From NCBI GenBank assembly GCA_902493915.1, contig CABUQY010000001.1, positions 1 through 63,862 of the forward strand: 63,862 bases of DNA, read 5' to 3'. Source of the DNA: an uncultured Collinsella sp. GTDB taxonomy: Bacteria > Actinomycetota > Coriobacteriia > Coriobacteriales > Coriobacteriaceae. A program made the translations under genes and the position numbers. A model generated the notes under the pieces. That model was given only the letters and a program-made list of their open reading frames with translations. It was not told the DNA's origin and made no database searches. Each line of letters opens with the position of its first letter. Within the stretch, counting starts at the first letter, position 1. Of this stretch, positions 38,321 to 45,758 are shown piece by piece.

Positions 38321-39150
38321 GCGCAGCTCTTTTCCTCATAGGCCTTGAGGGACTCGCCCTCTTCGGAACGGTAAGCGGCCTGGCGGGCACGAAGGTCATC
38401 CCAGTCGACCAGGGTGGCATCGAAGTCGGGGCCGTCGACGCAAGCGAACTTGGTCACGCCGCCCACCTCGACGCGGCAGCAGCCGCACATGCCGGTGCCG
38501 TCAACCATGATGGGATTGAGTGACGCGGTGATGGGGGTATCGTACTTCTGGGCGGTGAGGGTCGAGAACTTCATCATCGGAACGGGGCCGACGCAGAAGA
38601 CCTGGCTCACGGCCTTGTCCTGCAGCAGGCGCTCCAGCGGAGCGGTGACAACGCCCTGCTCTCCGTAGGAACCGTCGTCGGTGGTGATATGGATGTGGTC
38701 CTCGTCGAGGAGCTCGCGGAACTGGTCCTCCATGAGCAGGAGGTCCTTGGTGCGGGCGCCCATGATGGCGTGCACCTCGTGACCGGTCTCGACCAGGTGC
38801 TTGGCGACCGGGAAGGCAATTGCCAGGCCGACGCCGCCGCCAATGACGGCGCAGGGGCCCTCGGCCATCTCGGTGGGAACGCCCAGCGGGCCCACGACGT
38901 CGCGCAGCGACTCGCCGGCTTCGTAAGTGGACAGCATCTCGGTGGTCTTGCCGATCACCATGAAGATGAACTCGACCCAGCCCTCGTCACCGTTCCAGCC
39001 GGCCAGGGTAAACGGGACGCGCTCGCCCGTCTCGTTGGCGCGGACCATGAGGAACTGTCCAGCGTGCGCATGCTTGGCGATTGCGGGCGCCTCGATGCGG
39101 AACTTGAACACCTTCTCCGAGAACTGCGTCTTCTCCAGGATCTTATACAT
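38311..39150 (-). CDS. nfnA: NfnA-like FAD/NAD- and [2Fe-2S]-binding subunit, PyrK family
   Basis: A 279-residue ferredoxin-NADP reductase-like subunit. The FAD domain occupies about 1-95 (HAHAGQFLMVRAN, RVPFTLAGW). The NAD domain is about 100-215 with CAVIGGGVGLAIAFPVAKHL. A C-terminal cysteine cluster (MCGCCRVEVGG and the later FACVDGPDFDA) binds [2Fe-2S]. It pairs with NfnB. The start ATG is preceded by AAGAGAGGGG. A possible -10 TATAAT lies about 105 bases upstream on the minus strand. Confidence 0.85.
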   Translation of the reverse strand: MYKILEKTQFSEKVFKFRIEAPAIAKHAHAGQFLMVRANETGERVPFTLAGWNGDEGWVEFIFMVIGKTTEMLSTYEAGESLRDVVGPLGVPTEMAEGPCAVIGGGVGLAIAFPVAKHLVETGHEVHAIMGARTKDLLLMEDQFRELLDEDHIHITTDDGSYGEQGVVTAPLERLLQDKAVSQVFCVGPVPMMKFSTLTAQKYDTPITASLNPIMVDGTGMCGCCRVEVGGVTKFACVDGPDFDATLVDWDDLRARQAAYRSEEGESLKAYEEKSCACH

Positions 39151-39255
39151 AGAACCCCTCTCTTGTTAGGGCCGCCGAACCGTGCCTCCACGGAAATGGA
39201 CGGTAGCCCGAATAAAACCGTACGCGCACAGGCGTTGTGCAGACATACGGTGCAA

Positions 39256-39261
39256 ATTATA
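39256..39261 (-). promoter_or_regulatory. -10 box for nfnAB
   Basis: TATAAT on the minus strand, about 105 bases before nfnA. The -35 region is not clear at 17 bases; GTGACA lies at only 12. Confidence 0.3.
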
Positions 39262-39323
39262 CCCTCATGGACATGTCACTTACGTGTGTCTTCGGCGGTT
39301 GGGAGCAGGGTTTATCCACTTCG

Positions 39324-39358
39324 ACCTGCCAAAGGGGGAGAGGTTTATTTTGGCAGGT
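39324..39358. repeat. Hairpin-class element E3
   Basis: ACCTGCCA and TGGCAGGT flank AAGGGGGAGAGGTTTATTT. Nearly the same arms as E2 at 28337; an inverted partner lies at 39487-39523. Confidence 0.7.
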
Positions 39359-39376
39359 TTTATCAGGCAAAACGGC

Positions 39377-39418
39377 AAAGGGGGCCGGCCTCGCGCTTCG
39401 GTGAGGCCGGCCCCCTTT
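39377..39418. terminator. Strong GC-rich hairpin after pth
   Basis: A 16-bp perfect stem (39377-39392 with 39403-39418), with loop GCGCTTCGGT. It sits between the inverted E3 copies and probably ends pth transcription on the minus strand, although the T-run is broken. Confidence 0.7.
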
Positions 39419-39486
39419 GGAGCGTTGCATATGTATAGCGGCACAGGGTTTATTGCGACGCAGCCGCCGCGGCGTTTCCGCAGATG

Positions 39487-39523
39487 AAACCTGCCAAAAT
39501 AAACATCTCTAAATGGTAGGTTT
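39487..39523. repeat. Hairpin-class element E3b, inverted copy
   Basis: AAACCTGCCA (39487-39496) pairs with TGGTAGGTTT (39514-39523) with one G-U-type mismatch. The element touches the pth stop codon. Between E3 and E3b lies a strong hairpin. Confidence 0.7.
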
Positions 39524-40152
39524 TAGTGCTTGCCGTTGGCGGAAGCGGCGCCGTTTACGTGATCGCGGGCGTAGATTACGCCGTGGACGATGGCCAGACC
39601 GGCGGCATCTGCGGCGCGGGCGCAGGTGTCCTGGAAATCCTCGGCTTCGCGGGCGCGCAGCTGCTTGAGCACGTAGTCTGCCACGGCCATCTTGCCGGGA
39701 GGGTTGCCGATGCCGGTGCGGATACGGCTAAAGTCGCGGCTGCCCATCTTGTCGATGATGGAGCGCAGGCCGTTGTGACCGGCATGGCCTCCGCCCACCT
39801 TAACACGCACGTCGCCGGCGGGAATATCGAGCTCGTCGTGGATGACGAGCAGCTCCTCGGCCTTGATCTTGTACTCGCGGCAGAGCTTGGAGATGGGCCC
39901 GCCCGAGGTGTTCATGTACGACTGCGGCTTGACCAGTACAATCTGGCGCTTGCCGTTCTCTTCCTCGGCATCGTTGATGTTGATGAGCGCGACCTCGGCG
40001 CCTGCTTGGTTTTTCCAGTACGTGACGCCGGCCTGACGGGCCAGCTCGTCGATCGCCTTAAAACCGGCGTTGTGGCGGGTCTCGGCATACTCATCGCCAG
40101 GGTTGCCAAGTCCGGCAACCATGCGAATCTTAAGCGGCTGTGCAGCTGCCAT
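39523..40152 (-). CDS. pth: Peptidyl-tRNA hydrolase
   Basis: A 209-residue enzyme that frees tRNA from drop-off peptidyl-tRNA. It begins MVAGLGNPGDEYAETRHNAGF, with the catalytic His near residue 27, and has KPQSYMNTSGGPI and VGGGHAGHNGLRSI. The ATG at 40152 has AAAGG six bases before it; the ATG two codons earlier is too close to that site. In many Gram-positive genomes pth follows glmU and prs. Here a T1-flanked gene lies between prs and pth. Confidence 0.95.
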   Translation of the reverse strand: MAAAQPLKIRMVAGLGNPGDEYAETRHNAGFKAIDELARQAGVTYWKNQAGAEVALININDAEEENGKRQIVLVKPQSYMNTSGGPISKLCREYKIKAEELLVIHDELDIPAGDVRVKVGGGHAGHNGLRSIIDKMGSRDFSRIRTGIGNPPGKMAVADYVLKQLRAREAEDFQDTCARAADAAGLAIVHGVIYARDHVNGAASANGKH

Positions 40153-40266
40153 GTTCATCCTTTCGTTGATTTGTCGCCTGCTATGGTGAGCGACCCTGTT
40201 GCCGCTGTCAAATGGAGGGCAATTGAGGTTGTTTGGGGGCGTTTGGACGGCCGTCAAAATCCGAGG

Positions 40267-40470
40267 TGGACAGTTAGTTCAGATACGTATAAGTTCTGAG
40301 GACTCGAATTGCTCAATTCAATGCCGATACGTTGTTTTGGAACTTTAGTTAGTCCATATGACGCTGTTTTGAAGTCTACCCCGCTTTCAAATAGGGCGAA
40401 TGGTATAGAGATAGCTGCAAAACAGCCTAATTCAATGTGTCTATTTATACGTATTTGAACTAACTGTCCA
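40267..40470. repeat. T1 element, copy b (204 bp)
   Basis: The left end is TGGACAGTTAGTTCA followed by GATACGTATAA. The right end is the complement of TGGACAGTTAGTTCA followed by AATACGTATAAAT. It lies between pth and the nuclease-like gene. The interior is AT-rich, with no gene, and shares nothing visible with copy a or c. Confidence 0.82.
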
Positions 40471-40503
40471 GCCCTGTTCGACGGCGCACGGGTGATTCGC
40501 CGT

Positions 40504-41631
40504 TTAGACCGGCGCAAGGCCGATTCCGGCCCGCAGAGCGTTGAGCCAAGCGGCCTGACGCTTGCGATAGCCCTTGATGCGATATCGGAATCGGACTCCT
40601 GCGAGTCGATGCATCGTTTGGGCGAAGGCTTCGAGTGCAACAAGGTCTTTCATTTGGTCGCGATTGATAACCAGGACGTGGATGCCCATTGCCTTGAGGC
40701 CATTATTTCGATTGCCATCGTGGATGCGAGCGTTTTGAAGCTCATGCCCAATTCCGTTGTATTCGTTGTCGACTCCGGCGGCCGGGCAATATAGGTCGCA
40801 GATGGCGTAAGGGATGCCGGAGGACATGTTAACCGCAAGAGTGTCGAAGTCGATTCGATAGTTGAGTAGCAGGCCTCCCATGGGCAGGCTGCAACATCCG
40901 AATCCGCCAAAGCGCATGGGCGCTCCGAGAACGGCTAACATTAGGGATTCGGCTGGGGATGCAGATCCGGGTCGGGCAAGCTTGACTGCCGTGCGAAACG
41001 AGGTGTATGAGCTACTTTTGGCGAAGCGCGCGACCGCCTCGAGATCTTCGATGGTCGTGGCGGGCTCGCATTTGTAGTGCGCCTGTTCGTAGCGGGTTTC
41101 GTTCTGCTGTTTGGCTGCCGACTGGCCGCCCAGGCAATCAAGATCGCCCGTCGCTGCGCAGCTATCGCCCTTGGGCCAGATGTCGTCATAGGCGATGGGG
41201 TAGGTTGCCTCGGGCGGAAGGGAGTAGGTTCCGAGCAGCTCCATAAGGAGCATCAAGGTTTTGGCGACCGATTCATTTTTAGAACAAAGCATGGCTGTCA
41301 TGGCAGGAGACGTTGCGTAGATGTCGGCCTCGACGTGCATAATTGCACCTTCAGGAAGCGGAGCGGAGAGAATATGCTGAAGAAGTCGCTTGTCGGGGCG
41401 TCTGTTGTCTTCGTTTGAAACGAGAAGATCGAGTAGTTCGGAATCATCTTCATTCCAGGCGTCGAGTATCGAAAGTGCGCCAAAGTCTATCGCGTCATTA
41501 TTGGGAATGCAGCTAGCCAAGGCCTGTGCTTGCTGTTCACTATCAACGGAGTCCCAGGGTAGGGCAGAGTACGCCCGTCGTGCGCGACGAATTGCGCGGA
41601 GGGCGGAGAAATGTGAAATCACGGTCGTCAT
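40504..41631 (-). CDS. Unknown protein with C-terminal Vsr/DUF559-like PD-(D/E)XK domain
   Basis: A 375-residue protein without a name I can give. Residues 225-335 follow the actinobacterial DUF559 pattern: SPAESLMLAVL near 225, then a strand ending in CDLYCP (Asp279), the DNEYNG strand (Glu290), GHE (His296), an ARIHDGNRNNGL helix (Asp305, Arg308) and the MGIHVLVINRDQM strand. Such proteins resemble Vsr endonucleases; catalysis is unproven, and the normal EYDG is EYNG here. The first 200 residues are acidic and not recognised. It lies between two T1 elements, and is the only gene between prs and pth. AbiEi-like toxin modules are an alternative reading. Confidence 0.55.
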   Translation of the reverse strand: MTTVISHFSALRAIRRARRAYSALPWDSVDSEQQAQALASCIPNNDAIDFGALSILDAWNEDDSELLDLLVSNEDNRRPDKRLLQHILSAPLPEGAIMHVEADIYATSPAMTAMLCSKNESVAKTLMLLMELLGTYSLPPEATYPIAYDDIWPKGDSCAATGDLDCLGGQSAAKQQNETRYEQAHYKCEPATTIEDLEAVARFAKSSSYTSFRTAVKLARPGSASPAESLMLAVLGAPMRFGGFGCCSLPMGGLLLNYRIDFDTLAVNMSSGIPYAICDLYCPAAGVDNEYNGIGHELQNARIHDGNRNNGLKAMGIHVLVINRDQMKDLVALEAFAQTMHRLAGVRFRYRIKGYRKRQAAWLNALRAGIGLAPV

Positions 41632-41794
41632 AGCTATAACGTACTAAGTTGGCGGCAGAATGCGACCGCCATACCGTTCTTTTCGCTCAGCGGGGCGCTG
41701 TGCGCCATGAACGGCTGGGTGTTATGAAATCGATGGAATCGGTTGAGGGGATTGCAGGAAATTGAGCTCTGCCGCGAAGGTTGACGATAGCTAC

Positions 41795-41996
41795 TGGACA
41801 GTTAGTTCAGATACGTATAAGGCGACGGGCATTCGAGGCGTTTCTAAGGGCCTTCGAGGGTGATTTGAGGGTAAATATGCGGCGGTTGTACTCGAAAACG
41901 ATGAGCTTTGGGCGGCATGGCATCCGCCGGGGAGCTCAGAAGGCTCCGAACGGCCCTTTGGGGCTTTAAAAAATACGTATCTGAACCAATTGTCCA
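41795..41996. repeat. T1 element, copy c (202 bp)
   Basis: The left end is identical to copy b over the first 27 bases, starting TGGACAGTTAGTTCA. The right end is the complement of TGGACAATTGGTTCA with ATACGTAT. It lies 164 bases upstream of the nuclease-like gene start and just before the prs terminator. The interior is GC-rich and unlike copies a and b. Confidence 0.82.
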
Positions 41997-42016
41997 GGGA
42001 AGGTTGGCGAGGGATA

Positions 42017-42053
42017 GAAAAAGGGCCGGAAGCGAGCTTCCGACCCTTTAAAA
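42017..42053 (-). terminator. Terminator of prs
   Basis: On the minus strand AAAGGGTCGGAAGC pairs with GCTTCCGGCCCTTT, followed by TTC. It starts 30 bases after the prs stop codon. Confidence 0.85.
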
Positions 42054-42082
42054 GCATCAAAGATGATGCGATGCGCGTTGGA

Positions 42083-43069
42083 CTACAGCGCGAAGTCGCC
42101 GCCGACGAGCGTGGAGACGGGCTCCTCGTGGTAAACGGCGGAGATGGCCTGAGCGAACTCCTCGGCGACCGAGATGGTCTTGATCTTGCCGCCGACCTCG
42201 ACGGGAATGGCGTCGGTGACGAGGCACTCGACGATCGGGGCGTCGTTCAGACGCTCGATGGCCGGACCGGAGAAGATGCCGTGGGTGGCGCAGACGTAGA
42301 TGTCGCCAGCGCCCATAGCCTTGAGCTCCTTGACGTTGGCGCACAGGGTGCCAGCGGTGTCGATCATGTCGTCGTTGATGATGCAGGTCTTGCCCTTGAT
42401 GTCACCGATGATGCCCATGACCTCGGCGGCGTTGTGGCGCGGACGGCCCTTGTGGGCGATGGCCAGGTCGCAGCCGAGCATGTCGGACAGCTTCTTGGCG
42501 GCCTTGGCGCGGCCCACGTCGGGGGAGACGACAACCAGGTTGTCGGTGTCGAAGTTCATGGCGTTGTAGTACTGGCCAAACAGCGGCAGTGCGGACAGGT
42601 GGTTGACCGGGATATCAAAGAAGCCCTGGATCTGACCCTGGTGCAGGTCGAGGGTGATGATGCGGTCGACGCCGGCGCGCTCGAGCAGGTTGGCGACGAG
42701 GCGGGCGGTGATGGGCTCGCGCGGGCCGGCCTTGCGGTCCTGGCGGGCATAGCCGTAGTGGGTGATGACGGCGGTGATGGAGCGGGCGGATGCGCGCTTG
42801 GCAGCGTCGGTGGCGATGAGCAGCTCCATGAGCATGTCGTTGACGTTGCCGCCGGCCACGGACTGAATCAGGAAGACGTCGGCGCCGCGGACGGTCTCGT
42901 CGTAGCGGGCGTAAATCTCACCGTTGGCGAACTGCTTTAGCGTAAGGCCCGAAAGCTCGACCCCAAGGTACTCAGCGATCTTCTGAGCGAGGGGACGGTT
43001 GGAGGAACCGGAATACACGCGGATGGACTTGCGCATATTCTCCGACTTCTCGGGATCATTAATCGGCAT
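42083..43069 (-). CDS. prs: Ribose-phosphate pyrophosphokinase
   Basis: A 328-residue class I PRPP synthetase, which makes PRPP from ribose 5-phosphate and ATP for purine, pyrimidine, histidine and NAD synthesis. The flexible GxxYARYDETVRGADVF loop, RQDRKAGPREPITARLVANLL, DLHQGQIQGFFDIP and the PRPP loop INDDMIDTAGTL are all present. It lies downstream of glmU on the same strand, as in Bacillus, though glmU has its own terminator here. Confidence 0.96.
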   Translation of the reverse strand: MPINDPEKSENMRKSIRVYSGSSNRPLAQKIAEYLGVELSGLTLKQFANGEIYARYDETVRGADVFLIQSVAGGNVNDMLMELLIATDAAKRASARSITAVITHYGYARQDRKAGPREPITARLVANLLERAGVDRIITLDLHQGQIQGFFDIPVNHLSALPLFGQYYNAMNFDTDNLVVVSPDVGRAKAAKKLSDMLGCDLAIAHKGRPRHNAAEVMGIIGDIKGKTCIINDDMIDTAGTLCANVKELKAMGAGDIYVCATHGIFSGPAIERLNDAPIVECLVTDAIPVEVGGKIKTISVAEEFAQAISAVYHEEPVSTLVGGDFAL

Positions 43070-43212
43070 TACCCTTCTCCTTTATACATCGAATGCCATA
43101 TAGATGCCTTTTTGCATTGTAACCGTGCGGCGGGGTTAATCGGGTCTTGATAACGTCTTTACCGTCAACGGACACGAACCGACCACTCATCCGGTCGCGC
43201 AGGTCACGATAG

Positions 43213-43245
43213 AAAAAGGAGCCGTCCCCATGGAACAGCTCCTTT
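43213..43245 (-). terminator. Terminator of glmU
   Basis: On the minus strand AAAGGAGCTG pairs with a CGGCTCCTTTTT arm around TTCCATGGGGA. It begins 17 bases after glmU. Confidence 0.8.
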
Positions 43246-43261
43246 TGTGCTTGGTGAAACG

Positions 43262-44674
43262 TTATGCCTCGTCGTCCTCGTGCAGACGACGGCGATAATC
43301 GGCGGCCCAGCCCTCAATATTTACCTGACGGGCGCGGCCCAGACCGAGTGCGTCGGCCGGGACCGGCTCGGTGATGACGGAGCCGGCGGCCACGAGCGCA
43401 CCGTCGCCAATCTGGGCGGGCGCGACCATCATGGTGTCAGAACCGATGAAGGCATCCTTGCCGATGACGGTCTTGTGCTTGTGGACGCCGTCGTAGTTGC
43501 AGGTGATAGAGCCCGCGCCTACGTTGACGCCGGAGCCCATGGTGGTATCGCCGATGTAGGACAGGTGGGGCACCTTGGAACCCTCGCCGATCGTGGACTT
43601 CTTGATTTCCACGTGCGTACCGGCCTTGGAGCCGTCGAGCATGTGGGTGCCCGGGCGCAGGTAGGCGCGCGGGCCGCAGTCGACGCCGTTCTCGATGACG
43701 GCCTCGATGGCGATGGTCTCATCGATGATGCAGCCGCTGCCGACGGTGGTGTCGGTGAGGCGGCTGTTGGGGCCGAGCTGGCACTCCTCGCCCACGGTGA
43801 CGTGACCGATCAGATGCGTCTGCGGCCACACGACGGTGTCGCGGCCGATGGTGGCGTCGGGACCGATCCAGGCCTGCGTGGGGTCGATGAACGTGACGCC
43901 TTCTGCCATCCAGTGCTCGTTGATGCGGTCGCGCGCGATGGCGGTGAGCTGCGCGAGCTGGATGCGGCTGTTGACGCCCAGGCCGTCGCGGTAGTCGTCG
44001 CAGTGGAAGATGGAGACTGCCTGGCCGTGACCCTTGAGGATTTCGAGCATGTCGGGCAGGTAGTACTCGGACTGCGCGTTGTCGTTGCCGATCTCGTTAA
44101 TGTGGGCGGCAAGCTGCGCGCCGTCGAAGGCGTAGCAGCCGGCGTTGCACTCCAGCAGCGTGGCGGCCTGCTCGGGCGTGCAGTCCTTCTGCTCGATGAT
44201 GCGCTCGATCTGACCATCGGCGCCCAGCTTGATGCGGCCGTAGCCAAAAGGATCGGGCGGGGTCATGGTCATGACGGTGCAGGCGAGCTCGCCGGTGGCG
44301 ACGGTCTGCGCGAACTTGGCGACGGTGTCGGCGGTGATGAGCGGCAGGTCGCCGTTGAGCACGACGACGGGGCCTTGCGCGATGCCGCAGGCCTCGAGCG
44401 CGACCTTGACGGCATGGCCGGTGCCCAGGCGCTCGGTCTGCTCGACGCACTCGACTTTGGTGGCGCTGTTGGCGTAGGCGCCATCGATGAGGGCGCGCAT
44501 CTCGTCGGCGTGGCTGCCGATGACGACCACGACGCGGCTGCAGCCGGCCTTGATGGTGGCGTCGACGATCCACTGAACCATGGGCTTGCCTAGAATCTTG
44601 TGCGAAACCTTGCAGTGGTTCGACTTCATGCGGGTGCCCTCGCCGGCGGCGAGGATAATTGCGGTTGCGTCCAT
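43262..44674 (-). CDS. glmU: Bifunctional GlmU: glucosamine-1-phosphate acetyltransferase and UDP-GlcNAc pyrophosphorylase
   Basis: A 470-residue enzyme making UDP-GlcNAc for peptidoglycan. The N-terminal uridyltransferase (1-235) has LAAGEGTRMKSNHCKV, QTERLGTGHAV and NGDLPLI. The C-terminal left-handed beta-helix (about 265-450) carries hexapeptide repeats and acetyltransferase residues (ARLRPGT here reads AYLRPGTHM; NCDYDGVHKHKT). The ATG at 44674 has AGGAG six bases upstream; the longer frame to 44899 lacks one. It diverges from the ECF gene cluster. Confidence 0.95.
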   Translation of the reverse strand: MDATAIILAAGEGTRMKSNHCKVSHKILGKPMVQWIVDATIKAGCSRVVVVIGSHADEMRALIDGAYANSATKVECVEQTERLGTGHAVKVALEACGIAQGPVVVLNGDLPLITADTVAKFAQTVATGELACTVMTMTPPDPFGYGRIKLGADGQIERIIEQKDCTPEQAATLLECNAGCYAFDGAQLAAHINEIGNDNAQSEYYLPDMLEILKGHGQAVSIFHCDDYRDGLGVNSRIQLAQLTAIARDRINEHWMAEGVTFIDPTQAWIGPDATIGRDTVVWPQTHLIGHVTVGEECQLGPNSRLTDTTVGSGCIIDETIAIEAVIENGVDCGPRAYLRPGTHMLDGSKAGTHVEIKKSTIGEGSKVPHLSYIGDTTMGSGVNVGAGSITCNYDGVHKHKTVIGKDAFIGSDTMMVAPAQIGDGALVAAGSVITEPVPADALGLGRARQVNIEGWAADYRRRLHEDDEA

Positions 44675-44864
44675 GTGATCTCCTGTTACGTTATAGAGAC
44701 GTGTGTTTGGAAACGATACACGGCGCAATATGATACCGCAGGCATATGATGAGCGCGTAACGATTGATGCGCGGCAGCTGAGGCTTGGGCCGGCGGTACG
44801 GCGTTTGCGCTGGTTGTGTATGGTGGCGGCGCTGCGGCGTTGACGTTTGAGCGGGGGGATGGGG

Positions 44865-45758
44865 ATGCCCGTGGACACCATGCGAGAGGAATCGGGCAAC
44901 GAACCCGTCGCGGCATTTTCGATGTCGCATCCGGCGGTGCCGGCGCTCTACATGGTGCTGACGTTGGGGCTCACCATGTTCTCGATGCAACCGGTGCTGA
45001 TTGCGCTATCGCTTGCGGGCGGGTTGGCGTACGGGCTTGCGACGCGCGGTGTTGCGCGCACGTTGGGCGCGCTTCGCTGGCAGCTGCCGGTGATTTTGAT
45101 CATTGCGGTGCTCAATCCGCTGTTTAGTGCATCGGGCTCGACGGAGCTGTTTCGTATTGGCATGCGTGCGGTGTATCTAGAGAGCATGGTTTACGGCCTG
45201 TGCATGGGCGGGCTGTTCGTGGCGAGCGTGCTGTGGTTTGAGGCCGCGGCGTCGATGCTCGAATACGACAAGGTACTTGCGCTTTTGGGCAACGCCGCGC
45301 CGGTGCTCGCGCTCATGATCTCGATGTGCATGCGGCTTATCCCGCAGTTTTTACGCCGCGGTCGTACGGTACTGGCGGTGCAGGATGCGATTGATGTGCC
45401 GGGTCGCGCGCCGGCCGATCCCGTGCGTTCGCGCCTACGGGCATCGAGCGTGTTGATGGGCTGGGGCATGGAAGATTCGCTGGAGCGCGCGGACGCCATG
45501 CGCTCCCGTGGATGGGGCGCCGCGACACGTCGCACGACGTACGCGCGGTATCGGCTGGGTCGCGGCGATGTTGCCGCGCTGGTTGGGCTTGCGGTGTTTG
45601 GTGCCGCTGCGGTGGCGGTGGCATGGACCGCGACAACGCAGTATTCGTTTTACCCGCAACTATCGGTGCCGGCGCCGTGGCTGGGCTATGTCGTGTACGC
45701 TGCCTGGATGATGCTGCCCTGCGTGTTGCATGCGATCGATGAGAAGAGGTTCGGCTGA
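44865..45758 (+). CDS. ecfT: ECF transporter transmembrane protein EcfT
   Basis: A 297-residue CbiQ/EcfT-type scaffold, with about five or six membrane helices and cytoplasmic coupling helices that contact the ATPases. The Ala-Arg-Gly-type motifs are seen as ADAMRSRGWG near residue 205. Several starts are possible (44859, 44865, 44880); 44865 has GGGGG at a suitable distance. The stop overlaps the ATPase gene start (TGATG), so the two are translationally coupled. Confidence 0.85.
   Translation: MPVDTMREESGNEPVAAFSMSHPAVPALYMVLTLGLTMFSMQPVLIALSLAGGLAYGLATRGVARTLGALRWQLPVILIIAVLNPLFSASGSTELFRIGMRAVYLESMVYGLCMGGLFVASVLWFEAAASMLEYDKVLALLGNAAPVLALMISMCMRLIPQFLRRGRTVLAVQDAIDVPGRAPADPVRSRLRASSVLMGWGMEDSLERADAMRSRGWGAATRRTTYARYRLGRGDVAALVGLAVFGAAAVAVAWTATTQYSFYPQLSVPAPWLGYVVYAAWMMLPCVLHAIDEKRFG

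Noticed and set aside
42100..44593. Long plus-strand open frames opposite prs and glmU.
   Set aside because: Both minus-strand proteins are complete with all motifs; the plus frames are repetitive shadows.
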